Shown here: piece after piece, positions 1-8,910 of the stretch
Numbering within the stretch: position 1 is the stretch's first letter
Layout of the letters: every line of letters begins with the position of its first letter
Source: Caldisericota bacterium
Lineage (GTDB): Bacteria; CAIJMQ01; JAADFP01
Assembly (NCBI GenBank): GCA_013152825.1
Contig: JAADFP010000103.1
Span: 1 to 19,606, forward strand
Direction: 5' to 3'
Length of the DNA: 19,606 nt
The notes under the pieces: generated by a model
What the model saw: the letters and a program-made list of their open reading frames with translations, nothing else
Database searches by the model: none
What the model was told of the DNA's origin: nothing
Made by a program: the position numbers and the translations under genes

Positions 1-2
1 TG

Positions 3-1676
3 GGCGGGGAGATGGGCAAAGCTACTGATGCCTGTGCTTTGCAGTACCGGATACTTAATACAAAAAAGGGGCCTGCCGTAAGATCCACCCGGGCGCAGGT
101 GGACCGGGAGAGGTATCGACTGTACATGAAACATACCCTGGAAAAGACAGCCAATCTATATATAAAACAGAGGGAAGTTAACAAAATACTACTCAAAGGA
201 GACCGGGTGGAAGGGATAGAGACACCCTGGGGAGAACGATTCTACTCTGAGGCTTTAGTGATAACCCCGGGAACATTCCTGCATGGTTTAATCCATATAG
301 GGTTTTTGCATTTCCCCGCCGGCAGGATGGGTGAACCTGCTTCGTATTCTCTGGCTGATAATTTAAAAGAGATAGGCTTTAAGCTGGGAAGATTTAAAAC
401 AGGCACGTGTCCCCGCCTGGATAAAAGGACCATCAATTTTGCCGGTTTACAAATTCAGGAAGGAGATACTGATTATCGCCCCTTCTCCCTTTCTACCCGG
501 AAAAAACTAAGGAAGCAGTACCCTTGCTTTATTACCTATACCAATCCCAGAACGCATGAAATCATAAGAAAGAATCTAAAGAAATCTCCCCTTTACGGTG
601 GGGTAATAAAAGGAACAGGGGTTAGATATTGCCCGTCCATCGAGGATAAAATAGTGAAATTTTCCGATAAGGATAAACACCAGGTATTCCTGGAGCCGGA
701 AGGGAAAGACACGGTAGAGATTTATCCCAATGGTATTTCCACCTCGCTACCCGTAGAAGTGCAGGAAGAGATGATTCATTCCATTGCTGGGCTGGAAAAT
801 GCAGAGATAATAAGGCCGGGATATGCTATTGAACATGATTATGTTGAGCCTACCCAGCTTTTCCCTACCCTGGAGACAAAACTTGTAGAAAACCTGTTTT
901 TAGCCGGCCAGATAAACGGCACCACTGGTTACGAAGAAGCAGCTGCCCAGGGATTGATAGCCGGGATAAATGCTGCCCGAAAAGTACTGAAAAAGGAACC
1001 TTTCCTGCTTAAGAGGTGGGAGGCATATATAGGAGTGCTCATAGATGATTTAGTGACAAAAGGCACAAAAGAACCTTACCGGATGTTTACCTCCCGGGCA
1101 GAGCATAGATTGATTCTAAGGGAGGATAATGTAGATCTCAGGCTGCGTCCCAGGGGATATGAAATAGGGCTGGTTTCCCGGCAGGAGTATAGAAAGATAG
1201 AAAAAAAGGAAAAAGAGATAAAAAGATGTCTCTCTTTCCTGAGAAAAGAGACTCTTTCCCCTTCCCCGGCAACGAATAAAATACTTGAAAATATAGGCAC
1301 CTCAGCACTCCGGCATCCTTTAACCCTGGAAGAACTTCTTCGCCGGCCGGAGATGGATCTGGAGAAACTTTCCCTGATAGAACCTGAGCTAAAAAATATT
1401 TGTGGAGAAGAAAAGGAAGCAATAGAAATAGAAGTAAAATATTATGGGTACCTTAAAAGAGAAGAAGATGAGGTCAGGAAACTACAAAACATAGAAAAAA
1501 TAAAAATCCCTTCCGAAATAGATTATCAATCTATCCCTGGATTATCCAGGGAGATTCAGGAGAAGCTTTCTCGGATCAAACCCCAAACCCTGGGACAGGC
1601 CTCCCGCATTCCGGGAGTTACTCCTGCTGCCATCTCTCTGCTCCTGATATATGTGAAGAGGGCGGGAAGAGTTTAG
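3..1676 (+). CDS. mnmG: MnmG (GidA), tRNA U34 modification enzyme, 5'-partial
   Basis: With MnmE, MnmG installs the carboxymethylaminomethyl (or aminomethyl) group on uridine 34 of tRNAs, using FAD, NADH and methylenetetrahydrofolate. The reading frame is open from base 3. The first in-frame ATG at 12 lies inside the conserved region (GGEMGKATD), so it is not the start; the N-terminal FAD-binding GxGxxG part, roughly 70 residues, lies outside the window. Visible family motifs are GPAVRSTRAQVD, the catalytic-Cys motif RYCPSIEDK, EIYPNGISTSLP, AGQINGTTGYEEAAAQG, GTKEPYRMFTSRAEHR, and the C-terminal helical domain ending in IPGVTPAAISLLL. One oddity is that the usually invariant KTGTPPR reads KTGTCPR (Cys codon at 408-410). 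The gene ends cleanly at TAG 1674-1676. Identification is very secure. Confidence 0.97.
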   Translation, partial: GGEMGKATDACALQYRILNTKKGPAVRSTRAQVDRERYRLYMKHTLEKTANLYIKQREVNKILLKGDRVEGIETPWGERFYSEALVITPGTFLHGLIHIGFLHFPAGRMGEPASYSLADNLKEIGFKLGRFKTGTCPRLDKRTINFAGLQIQEGDTDYRPFSLSTRKKLRKQYPCFITYTNPRTHEIIRKNLKKSPLYGGVIKGTGVRYCPSIEDKIVKFSDKDKHQVFLEPEGKDTVEIYPNGISTSLPVEVQEEMIHSIAGLENAEIIRPGYAIEHDYVEPTQLFPTLETKLVENLFLAGQINGTTGYEEAAAQGLIAGINAARKVLKKEPFLLKRWEAYIGVLIDDLVTKGTKEPYRMFTSRAEHRLILREDNVDLRLRPRGYEIGLVSRQEYRKIEKKEKEIKRCLSFLRKETLSPSPATNKILENIGTSALRHPLTLEELLRRPEMDLEKLSLIEPELKNICGEEKEAIEIEVKYYGYLKREEDEVRKLQNIEKIKIPSEIDYQSIPGLSREIQEKLSRIKPQTLGQASRIPGVTPAAISLLLIYVKRAGRV

Positions 1677-1911
1677 ACTATAGACTTTAGACGTTAGTCT
1701 GGGAGAGTTAGTTGCCATTTTGGGGTTGGTAGTTGCAGGATAAAGGGGAGTTTTTCTCTGTCTACTCGCTGCTAAGTCTATGGTCTAAGTAAGATGCAAG
1801 GTCTAACCTTTGCGCCAGAAAATGGTATAATGGAGCATCATTCAGGCAGAAAAGCAAGGAGCTTAATAAGGTATGGGCTGGAATACCTGAGAAGAGAAAG
1901 GGGGGATTCAC
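1677..1911. other. Intergenic spacer with low-complexity TTTAGAC-type DNA
   Basis: There is no gene here. The first 110 bases are made of slightly varied short words (actatagactttagacgttagtct, then ggttggtagttg, then taagtctatggtctaagt). The 9-mer AGACTTTAG at 1682-1690 recurs exactly at 14316-14324 and 14658-14666. The last 90 bases carry a likely promoter and the ribosome binding site of the following gene. Confidence 0.6.
1823..1831 (+). promoter_or_regulatory. Extended -10 promoter (TGGTATAAT)
   Basis: TATAAT at 1826-1831 is preceded by TGG, a good extended -10 element. No convincing -35 box sits 16-18 bases upstream, which is usual for extended -10 promoters. It lies about 80 bases before the TTG start at 1912 and is the likely promoter of the glycosyltransferase and perhaps of the genes that follow it. 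Confidence 0.55.
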
Positions 1912-4218
1912 TTGGATACTGTTGTAGAAAAACCAATTAACATTGCCTTTATTACTACCTATCCGCCGCGTCAGTGTGGCATTGCCACTTTTACCTCGGA
2001 TTTACTACATTCTATTGGAGAGGTCTGCAAGATAGACATCTCGGATGAGAAGCAGGAAAACCTGCAGGTTGTGGCGTTAAACCGGGGACCTGAGCTTCTT
2101 TCTTATCCTTCAGAAGTGCGGTTTGAAATCAGGGAACAGCATGAAAGCGATTACAGGAACGCGGCTGACTTTTTGAATCTTTCCCCGGTGGAGATAGTGG
2201 TAATTCAGCATGAGTTTGGTATCTTTGGCGGTGACTCGGGAAGCCACATTATCCGGTTCCTGGAGAAGCTGGAAAAACCGGCTGTTACTGTTTTGCATAC
2301 TATTCCATATGCTCCCACTCCTTCCCAGAGAAAAGTTCTGCGTAAAATATCTTCGCTTTCCACCTTCCTGGTAGCTCAGTCAGAAACCGGAGTGAAAATA
2401 TTAAAAGAGGTATACAGTATCCCTGACAATAAGATAGAGATGATTTACCACGGGGTTCCCGATGTTCCCTTCCTCGATCCTGATTACTACAAATACCAGT
2501 TCCAGGCAGAAGATAGGTTTGTCATTCTTACCTTTGGTTTACTCAATCCCAGCAAGGGGATTGAATTTGCCATAGATGCTTTACCTCAGGTTATAAAGAA
2601 ACACCCGGAAGTGCTTTACTTTGTGGTAGGTGCCACCCATCCTGCCATTAAGGCCCGTTATGGAGAACAGTACAGGATTCTCCTGGAAAGAAGAGTGGCG
2701 GAACAGGGACTGGAAAGGAACGTGGTCTTTCATAACAGATTTGTTCCCCAGGAGAGACTTATTCAATTCCTGGTGGCCTCGGATGTTTACCTTGCTCCTT
2801 ATTTGTCCGAGGAACAGATTGTCTCGGGAACCCTTTCCTATTCCCTGGGCTGTGGCAAGGTGGTTATCTCTACTCCTTCCTGGTATGCCAAGGAGATTCT
2901 CTCAGGGGGTAGAGGAATCATTGTTCCTTTCCGGGATAGTAAAGCCATTGCAGAAAGTTTACTGGAGATACTCAGCGATGAGGGAAAGAGAAACGAGATT
3001 CGCAAGGAGGCTTACCAGTTTTCCCGGGGAATGGTGTGGAATAAAGTGGCACTCCAGTACACAAAAGTTTTTGAAAGAGCATTACTAAAGCACACAAGAC
3101 TCTCCAAAGCTAAAAAGTTTGTCCCCAAGCCCACCAAGCTTATGCCTATTCCTGAGATTGACCTCTCCCACCTGAGGAGGTTAACCGATAGTACAGGCAT
3201 CCTGCAGCATGCTATTTTTGCTGTGCCAAATCGTTTCCATGGTTATACTACAGATGATAATGCACGGGCTCTCCTGGTAACCTTTATGAATTGGGACCTT
3301 CTTAAAGATAGAGAGGTAATTCCCCTGATGAATACCTACCTTTCTTTCATAAACCATGCCCTGGATCCTTCTACGGGCAGGGTACGCAACTTTATGTCTT
3401 ACGAAAGGAAATGGCTGGAGGAAGTAGGCTCAGAGGATAGCCAGGGGAGAACAATCTGGGCTTTGGGATACGGTTCATCCCGCGACTTGCCTACGGGAAT
3501 TCTTGAACTGGTTATCCGTCTCTTCAGGCAGAGTCTTAAGCCGGCTCTGGATCTTACCTTTCCTCGTTCCTGGGCATTCTCTATCATGGGGTGTCTCTAT
3601 TACCTACAGCGTTTTCCCGGAGATAGAGAAGTTAGAAATACGGTAATAGAACTGGCGGAAAGACTCTATAAAATGTTTAAAGTAAATGCCGAAGAGAACT
3701 GGCCCTGGTGTGAAGATGTGGCTACTTACGAAAATGCGCGCCTTCCCGAGGCTTTAATCATGGCGGGGTATCAGCTGGGAAATAAAGAAATGCTTGCTCA
3801 GGGTTTGAAATCACTGGAGTGGTTGTTGAATGTCCAGTTAGACTCGAACAATGGTCATCTTTCCATAATAGGGAACAAAGGTTGGTTTGAAAAGGGTAAG
3901 GAGAAAGCCAAGTTTGACCAGCAGCCCGTGGAAGCTGCTGCTTTGTTGGAAGCTTGCTACGCTGCTTTGCTGGCTACCCAGGATTCTCGCTGGGAAGAGG
4001 CCATGAAAACTGTCTTCAACTGGTTCCTGGGTAGGAACGACCAACGGGTTGTTCTATATAACTTTTCCACCGGGGGGTGTTTTGATGGGCTCCTCCCGGG
4101 AGGGGTAAATCAGAACCAGGGGGCGGAGTCCACACTATGCTGGCTTATCTCATTGCATAGAATGCAGATGGTGATTCAACAGGGCGATTTCTTGAAGGAA
4201 GAAAGCAACAAAGAATAA
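1912..4218 (+). CDS. Two-domain GT4-family glycosyltransferase
   Basis: The product is a 768-residue cytoplasmic protein. Residues about 8-395 are a GT-B glycosyltransferase of family 4, of the group often annotated as mannosyltransferase-like. Supporting motifs are ITTYPPRQCGIATFTSDL near 14-31, HEFGIFGG at 100-107, the donor-phosphate loop GLLNPSKGIEFA at 209-220, and SGTLSYSLGCGKVVIS at 306-320. Residues about 410-768 form a second domain rich in W, Y and helical repeats (HAIFAVPNRFHGYTTDDNARALL near 433-455; WPWCEDVATYENARLPEAL further on). It resembles the (alpha/alpha)6-barrel glycosidase-like domain fused to such transferases in other bacteria. The start is TTG at 1912 behind a strong AAAGGGGGG site; no better start exists. 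The sugar donor and acceptor cannot be read from the sequence. Only 12 bases separate it from mutM. Confidence 0.88.
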   Translation: MDTVVEKPINIAFITTYPPRQCGIATFTSDLLHSIGEVCKIDISDEKQENLQVVALNRGPELLSYPSEVRFEIREQHESDYRNAADFLNLSPVEIVVIQHEFGIFGGDSGSHIIRFLEKLEKPAVTVLHTIPYAPTPSQRKVLRKISSLSTFLVAQSETGVKILKEVYSIPDNKIEMIYHGVPDVPFLDPDYYKYQFQAEDRFVILTFGLLNPSKGIEFAIDALPQVIKKHPEVLYFVVGATHPAIKARYGEQYRILLERRVAEQGLERNVVFHNRFVPQERLIQFLVASDVYLAPYLSEEQIVSGTLSYSLGCGKVVISTPSWYAKEILSGGRGIIVPFRDSKAIAESLLEILSDEGKRNEIRKEAYQFSRGMVWNKVALQYTKVFERALLKHTRLSKAKKFVPKPTKLMPIPEIDLSHLRRLTDSTGILQHAIFAVPNRFHGYTTDDNARALLVTFMNWDLLKDREVIPLMNTYLSFINHALDPSTGRVRNFMSYERKWLEEVGSEDSQGRTIWALGYGSSRDLPTGILELVIRLFRQSLKPALDLTFPRSWAFSIMGCLYYLQRFPGDREVRNTVIELAERLYKMFKVNAEENWPWCEDVATYENARLPEALIMAGYQLGNKEMLAQGLKSLEWLLNVQLDSNNGHLSIIGNKGWFEKGKEKAKFDQQPVEAAALLEACYAALLATQDSRWEEAMKTVFNWFLGRNDQRVVLYNFSTGGCFDGLLPGGVNQNQGAESTLCWLISLHRMQMVIQQGDFLKEESNKE

Positions 4219-4230
4219 AGGTTCTGGATA

Positions 4231-5046
4231 ATGCCCGAGATGCCCGAGGTGGAGACCATACGAAAAGACCTGGAAGCGAAAATTGGGAGAAGAGTAATTC
4301 GTGACATAGATTTCCTGGACCCTGATTATTTTTCTTTTCCTCCACAGAGGATCAAAAATTATATCAGGGATAAATGTTTTGAAAAATACCTGAGAAGGGG
4401 TAAGTATATAATAATGAAAATTTCCCCTGGCTACCTGATTGTTCACCTGGGAATGACCGGGCTTTTCCGGTATTATCCCGGAAGAAACTCTCCTCCTGCT
4501 CCTTCTACCAGAATGCTTTTAGCTTTCCAGGATGGGAGCGAGCTGCATTACCAGGATACGCGAAAATTCGGGCATGTATGGTGGAGTAAGGATTATTCTA
4601 CTCACCCCCCCATCGAGAAGCTTGGCCCGGAACCGCTCAGCCCGGAGTTTAGCTTAGATTGGTTTAAAGAAAGCCTGGCCAAGAGAAGTGTGAAAATTAA
4701 ACCTCTTCTCCTGGACCAGTCTTTCCTCTCAGGATTGGGGAACATATATGCCTGCGAGGTACTTTTCCGGGCTGGAATACATCCGGCAAGAAAAGCTGCT
4801 GCTCTTTCCGGAGAAGAAGCAGCCCGGCTTTTTCAGCAGATTAACGAAGTAATTGAGGAGGCAATTAAATACAGGGGTAGTTCCATAGATACATACTGTG
4901 ACCTGGCGGGGGAAAAGGGGGCATATGAGAGCAGGCTGCTTGTTTATGGAAGAGCGGATAAACCCTGTTTTCGTTGTAGAACACCTATAAAAATGATTAA
5001 ATTGTCCGGACGGGGGACATACTTCTGTCCTCTCTGTCAGAAATGA
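4231..5046 (+). CDS. mutM: Formamidopyrimidine-DNA glycosylase (Fpg/MutM)
   Basis: Fpg removes 8-oxoguanine and formamidopyrimidines from DNA and cuts the strand by beta/delta elimination. The 271-residue protein has the normal family length. It starts MPEMPEVETIR: Pro2 is the catalytic nucleophile and Glu3 the acid, with Met replacing the usual Leu at position 4. Lys58 in RRGKYI is the conserved DNA-contact lysine. The H2TH motif is seen in LSGLGNIYACEVLFRAGIHP, and the C-terminal zinc finger has Cys246, Cys249, Cys266 and Cys269 with the beta-hairpin arginine in GRGTYFC. It follows the glycosyltransferase closely and is 7 bases ahead of rseP, so it is probably in the same operon. Confidence 0.97.
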   Translation: MPEMPEVETIRKDLEAKIGRRVIRDIDFLDPDYFSFPPQRIKNYIRDKCFEKYLRRGKYIIMKISPGYLIVHLGMTGLFRYYPGRNSPPAPSTRMLLAFQDGSELHYQDTRKFGHVWWSKDYSTHPPIEKLGPEPLSPEFSLDWFKESLAKRSVKIKPLLLDQSFLSGLGNIYACEVLFRAGIHPARKAAALSGEEAARLFQQINEVIEEAIKYRGSSIDTYCDLAGEKGAYESRLLVYGRADKPCFRCRTPIKMIKLSGRGTYFCPLCQK

Positions 5047-5053
5047 GGAAAAT

Positions 5054-6163
5054 ATGATTACTACTTTACTTGCCACTGTATTTGTCCTGGGTGTACTTAT
5101 AATTTTCCATGAATTAGGCCACTACCTGGCTGCCAGGAAGGTAGGGGTAAAAGTGGAACGCTTCTCTGTGGGGTTTGGCCCGGTAATTTTTCGTATAAAG
5201 CGAAAAGAAACCGAGTACACGCTTTCTCTTATTCCCCTGGGAGGATACGTCAAATTGGCCGGTGAATCCAGAGAGGAAGCAAAGGGAAAAGAGGACGAGT
5301 TTTACTCCAAGCCCTGTGGCATGAGGATGTTTATTGTGGCGGCGGGCCCTTTCATGAGTTTCTTCCTGGGATTCTTAATATTCTTTTTTACATTTTCTTT
5401 TGGCTATCCAGTAATCAAACCTGTGGTGGGTAAAGTGCTTCCTGATTATCCTGCCCAGGCAGCCGGCTTAAAACCAGGAGATTTAATAGTAAAAGTACAG
5501 GGGAGAAAGATAGATTCCTGGGAAAAAATGGCTTCTATTATAAGAAGAAGCGGTAATGTGCCGCTCTCCCTGGAGGTAATGCGAGCAGGGAAAAATGTCC
5601 GTATTACCGTGGTTCCTGCCAGGGAAAAGACAAAAGATATCTGGGGAAAGGAAGTAGAAGTGCCGGTTATCGGAATTACCCCCTCTGGGGATTACTTTGT
5701 GAAAAGAGACCCTCCCTGGACTGCTTTTTACCTCAGTGCCCGGAAAACCCTGGATTTCTCAATTATTTTCCTGAAAGCAATCGGCAAATTGATTGTTGGG
5801 CAGGTTTCTTTTAAGCAACTGGGAGGGCCTATACTCATTGCCCAGATGGCAGGCGAGGAAGCACGCCAGGGATTCCTGCCGCTTGTTCTCTTTGCTGCCT
5901 TCATCAGTATAAACCTGGGAGTGGTGAATCTTATTCCCCTTCCTGTTCTGGATGGTGGGTATATTTTCCTTCTCTTCCTGGAGAAGATTAGGAGGCGGCC
6001 TATCAGCAAGAAGGTGGAAATGGTCTTGCAGCAGGTGGGGATAGCCCTGTTAATCTTTTTAATGCTTATGGTAACCTACAATGATATTGCCAGGTGGAAG
6101 GAGAGGAAAGCACGTGAGAAAGTCCCGGCTGATAAAAGCGGGAAACTTCAGCCTGGGCGGTAA
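5054..6163 (+). CDS. rseP: RseP-type site-2 zinc metalloprotease
   Basis: This is an inner-membrane intramembrane protease of the site-2 family. In E. coli RseP cleaves the anti-sigma factor RseA and remnant signal peptides. The 369 residues show the zinc-binding HELGH motif at 19-23 in the first membrane segment. A further membrane segment is near 90-115, followed by a single PDZ domain about 120-190 (PAQAAGLKPGDLIVKVQG). The third zinc ligand is Asp300 in NLIPLPVLDGG, and a last membrane segment is near 322-342. The basic tail is short. The GAGGA ribosome site overlaps the mutM stop codon. Its 3' end overlaps ispG by 50 bases, which suggests translational coupling. Whether a sigma-E-type pathway exists here cannot be seen from the window. 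Confidence 0.95.
   Translation: MITTLLATVFVLGVLIIFHELGHYLAARKVGVKVERFSVGFGPVIFRIKRKETEYTLSLIPLGGYVKLAGESREEAKGKEDEFYSKPCGMRMFIVAAGPFMSFFLGFLIFFFTFSFGYPVIKPVVGKVLPDYPAQAAGLKPGDLIVKVQGRKIDSWEKMASIIRRSGNVPLSLEVMRAGKNVRITVVPAREKTKDIWGKEVEVPVIGITPSGDYFVKRDPPWTAFYLSARKTLDFSIIFLKAIGKLIVGQVSFKQLGGPILIAQMAGEEARQGFLPLVLFAAFISINLGVVNLIPLPVLDGGYIFLLFLEKIRRRPISKKVEMVLQQVGIALLIFLMLMVTYNDIARWKERKAREKVPADKSGKLQPGR
6098..6106 (+). promoter_or_regulatory. Shine-Dalgarno site that fixes the ispG start
   Basis: AAGGAGAGG lies 7 bases before GTG 6114, inside the rseP coding region. The alternative ATG at 6081 has no such site and would add 11 residues (MILPGGRRGKH) absent from typical IspG proteins. GTG 6114 is therefore preferred. 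Confidence 0.75.
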
Positions 6164-7178
6164 CAGCCCGGTAAGGGTAGAATCAATGCTGAAGTCCTCC
6201 CTGGATGATGTTGATTCTAACCTGAAGGAATTGAAAGAGCTGGAAAGAGCAGGCTGTGAGCTGGTGCGTATGGCTATCCCCAGCAGAAAAGCGCTTAAAG
6301 TGTATGAAATCTTGCAGAAGGAAACCTCCTTACCACTCATGGGAGATTTCCACTTTTCTTCTCTCCTGGTAAAGGAAGCCATAGAAAAAGGCATGAAAAT
6401 GGTGAGGATTAATCCGGGAAACCTGCGGGAAAGTTCCCTCAAGGACTTAGTATCCATTTTCAAAAGGAACGAAATCCTGGTAAGAATAGGGATAAACGCG
6501 GCTTCCTTTCCTAATCCTCTTCCCCCGGGAGAAGAGGGAGCAAAAGAAATGGTAAAGATACTAAGAGAATGGCTTAAACCTTTTGATAAATCTTCCCATT
6601 CCCTGGTAATATGCTCTTTGAAATCTTCGGATGTGAAGACCACTGTCCTGGCCAACCAGATATTTTCTGCTGATTCTGATTATCCTTTACATCTCGGAAT
6701 TACTGAAGCAGGTGGTGGCCTGGAAGGAACAATTAAATCATCCGTGGGGATCGGGATACTTCTCTGGCAGGGAATAGGGGATACCATAAGAGTCTCCCTT
6801 ACCGGCCCCTCAACGGATGAAGTCAAAGTAGGTTACGAAATATTAAAATCCCTGGGAATAAGGAAAAGAGGTATAGAATTTATCTCCTGCCCTACCTGTG
6901 GCAGAGCACGCATAAATGTAGAAGAAATTCTGGCAAAAGTTAAAGAAATCTCCCAGCCTTATGCAAAGGAACTTACCGGGTTAAAGATTGCAGTAATGGG
7001 GTGCGAGGTAAACGGCCCGGGAGAAGCAAAAGAAGCTAACCTTGGACTGGCAGGCGGCAAGGCCTATGCTCTTTTTTTTAAAAAGGGAAAGATTATTCAA
7101 AAGGTAAAAAAGGAAAAGATGATAGATATTTTTAAGGAAGAATTAAAAAAATTATCAAAGGAAAGGAAATCATGTTAA
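6114..7178 (+). CDS. ispG: 4-hydroxy-3-methylbut-2-enyl diphosphate synthase (IspG/GcpE)
   Basis: IspG is the penultimate enzyme of the MEP isoprenoid pathway. It reductively converts 2-C-methyl-erythritol 2,4-cyclodiphosphate to HMBPP using a [4Fe-4S] cluster. From GTG 6114 the protein has 354 residues. The N-terminal TIM barrel includes AGCELVRMAIP, GDFHF and VRINPGNL. The C-terminal cluster domain carries CPTCGRARIN (Cys259, Cys262) and GCEVNGPGEA (Cys297, with Glu304 as the usual fourth ligand). An oddity is that the generally conserved QSMTNTDT near residues 23-30 reads ESMLKSSL, so this is a divergent member. It overlaps rseP upstream and proS downstream (7 bases). The rseP-ispG-proS order is common in bacteria. 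Confidence 0.93.
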   Translation: MRKSRLIKAGNFSLGGNSPVRVESMLKSSLDDVDSNLKELKELERAGCELVRMAIPSRKALKVYEILQKETSLPLMGDFHFSSLLVKEAIEKGMKMVRINPGNLRESSLKDLVSIFKRNEILVRIGINAASFPNPLPPGEEGAKEMVKILREWLKPFDKSSHSLVICSLKSSDVKTTVLANQIFSADSDYPLHLGITEAGGGLEGTIKSSVGIGILLWQGIGDTIRVSLTGPSTDEVKVGYEILKSLGIRKRGIEFISCPTCGRARINVEEILAKVKEISQPYAKELTGLKIAVMGCEVNGPGEAKEANLGLAGGKAYALFFKKGKIIQKVKKEKMIDIFKEELKKLSKERKSC

Positions 7179-8884
7179 GGAGTAAACTGCTATTATCTAC
7201 TTTAAAAGAAGTTCCTGATTCAGCCACGATTCCCAGCCATATTCTCTCCCTCCGGGCTGGGCTAATTCAGCAGCTGACAAGCGGCATCTATAACTATTTA
7301 CCCCTGGGTGTACGGGTCAGAAATAAAATCATTTCTATTATCAGGGAGGAAATGAATGCAGCGGGCGCCCAGGAAGTGGTGCTTCCCATACTTCAGCCCC
7401 GGTCACTGTGGGAATTTAGCGGCAGGTGGAAAGAGTTTGGCCTGGAGATGATGCGCCTCAAGGATAGAAAAGAGCAGGATTATGCCCTGGGTCCCACGCA
7501 CGAAGAGGTAGTAACAAACCTGGTGAAAAACACGGTAAAGTCATATAGAAATCTTCCCTTCATTCTCTACCAGATACAGCCCAAGTTTCGGGATGAGATA
7601 AGACCACGTTTTGGCTTAATCCGCGCCCGGGAGTTTTTGATGAAAGATGCCTACAGTTTTGACAGAGACTGGGAGGGACTGGGAGAGAGTTATCAGGCAA
7701 TGTACGAATGTTACAAGAGGATTTTTAGCAGGTGCGGATTAGATTTTGTCATTGTGGAAGCTGATCCCGGGCTTATGGGCGGAAAAGTTTCACACGAATT
7801 CATGGTTCCCACCGAAAACGGAGAAGATACTATAGTTACTTGCTCCCATTGCGGCTACGCTGCCAACCGGGAAATGGCAGAGGGGAAGAGAGGAGAAGTG
7901 CAGAAAGAAAAGCTTAAAACTCTGCAGGTAGTGGATACTCCCGGTACCACTACAATCGAGCAGGTAGGCAAATTGCTGGGAGCAACTCCGCAAAAAATGG
8001 TTAAGACTATTCTGCTTAACACAGATAAAGGAGTAATAGCGGCGCTGGTAAGAGGAGACCATGAATTAAACCTTTCCAAACTGGGAAAGATTTTACAGGC
8101 AAAAGAACTGGAGATGGCTGATCCGGCTACCATTGAAAGGGTTACAGGTGCCCCGGTGGGTTTTTCCGGCCCCGTGGGCTTAAAAGGGATAAAAATAGTG
8201 GCTGATTACAGAGTAGTGGAGGGCAAAAACTTTGTCACCGGAGCTAACCAGAAAGATAAACACCTGCTTAACGTCAATCCAGAGCGTGATTTTCATCCAG
8301 ACCTGGTAGGGGACATTCGTTATCCTGTGGAGGGAGACCCCTGTCCTAAATGCGGCAAATCCCTGCAATTCCGAAGAAGTATTGAAGTAGGCCATATTTT
8401 TCAACTGGGTACCAAGTATTCAAAAGCAATGAAAGCCTGCTTCCAGGATGAAAGCGGGAAATTAACTCCCTTCGTGATGGGGTGTTATGGTATCGGGATT
8501 GACCGTATAATGGTAAGCTTGATAGAACAAAAACATGATGAATATGGGATAATCTGGCCCTGGAATATCTCGCCTTTCCAGGTTATTATCCTGCCTTTGA
8601 ATTTCTCCGAAGAAAAAATAAAAAAGACAGCTTTTGAAATTTATGAAACCCTTGCTTCTTCCGGATACGAAGTGCTTATAGATGACCGTGATGAAAGAGC
8701 AGGTTTTAAGTTTAAAGATGCAGACCTTATAGGTATTCCTCTCCAGATAGTAATAGGAAGCACTTTCCTGCGGGAAGGATTGCTTGAAATAAAGGTAAGA
8801 GAAACAGGAGAAAAGATAAAAATACAACCAGGGGCCTTGCAAGACTACCTTTTGCAGTGGAAAAATAAGCGGAAAAATTCGTGA
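7172..8884 (+). CDS. proS: Prolyl-tRNA synthetase, bacterial type with editing insertion
   Basis: ProS charges tRNA-Pro with proline in the cytoplasm. The 570 residues match the bacterial class II form with the insertion domain. The catalytic core spans about 1-220 and shows YALGPTHEE and the motif 2 region FRDEIRPRFGLIRAREFLMKDAYSF. A YbaK-type editing domain (about 230-390) hydrolyses Ala-tRNA-Pro (KMVKTILL, ALVRGDHELNLSKL). It is flanked by CSHCGYAANREMA and CPKCGKSLQFRRSIEVGHIF. Motif 3 is GCYGIGIDRIM, and the anticodon-binding domain is at about 470-570 (DDRDERAGFKFKDADLIGIP). The ATG at 7172 overlaps the ispG stop by 7 bases, indicating coupled translation. Confidence 0.97.
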   Translation: MLRSKLLLSTLKEVPDSATIPSHILSLRAGLIQQLTSGIYNYLPLGVRVRNKIISIIREEMNAAGAQEVVLPILQPRSLWEFSGRWKEFGLEMMRLKDRKEQDYALGPTHEEVVTNLVKNTVKSYRNLPFILYQIQPKFRDEIRPRFGLIRAREFLMKDAYSFDRDWEGLGESYQAMYECYKRIFSRCGLDFVIVEADPGLMGGKVSHEFMVPTENGEDTIVTCSHCGYAANREMAEGKRGEVQKEKLKTLQVVDTPGTTTIEQVGKLLGATPQKMVKTILLNTDKGVIAALVRGDHELNLSKLGKILQAKELEMADPATIERVTGAPVGFSGPVGLKGIKIVADYRVVEGKNFVTGANQKDKHLLNVNPERDFHPDLVGDIRYPVEGDPCPKCGKSLQFRRSIEVGHIFQLGTKYSKAMKACFQDESGKLTPFVMGCYGIGIDRIMVSLIEQKHDEYGIIWPWNISPFQVIILPLNFSEEKIKKTAFEIYETLASSGYEVLIDDRDERAGFKFKDADLIGIPLQIVIGSTFLREGLLEIKVRETGEKIKIQPGALQDYLLQWKNKRKNS

Positions 8885-8910
8885 ATTTTGATACAAAACC
8901 CCTGAATTTG

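Noticed and set aside
2630..3088. 152-codon plus-strand frame inside the glycosyltransferase gene
   Set aside because: It is a shifted frame of a clearly conserved gene with no own motifs or ribosome site.
6081..6113. Longer ispG start at ATG 6081
   Set aside because: It has no Shine-Dalgarno site and adds 11 residues foreign to the family; GTG 6114 has a strong site 7 bases upstream.
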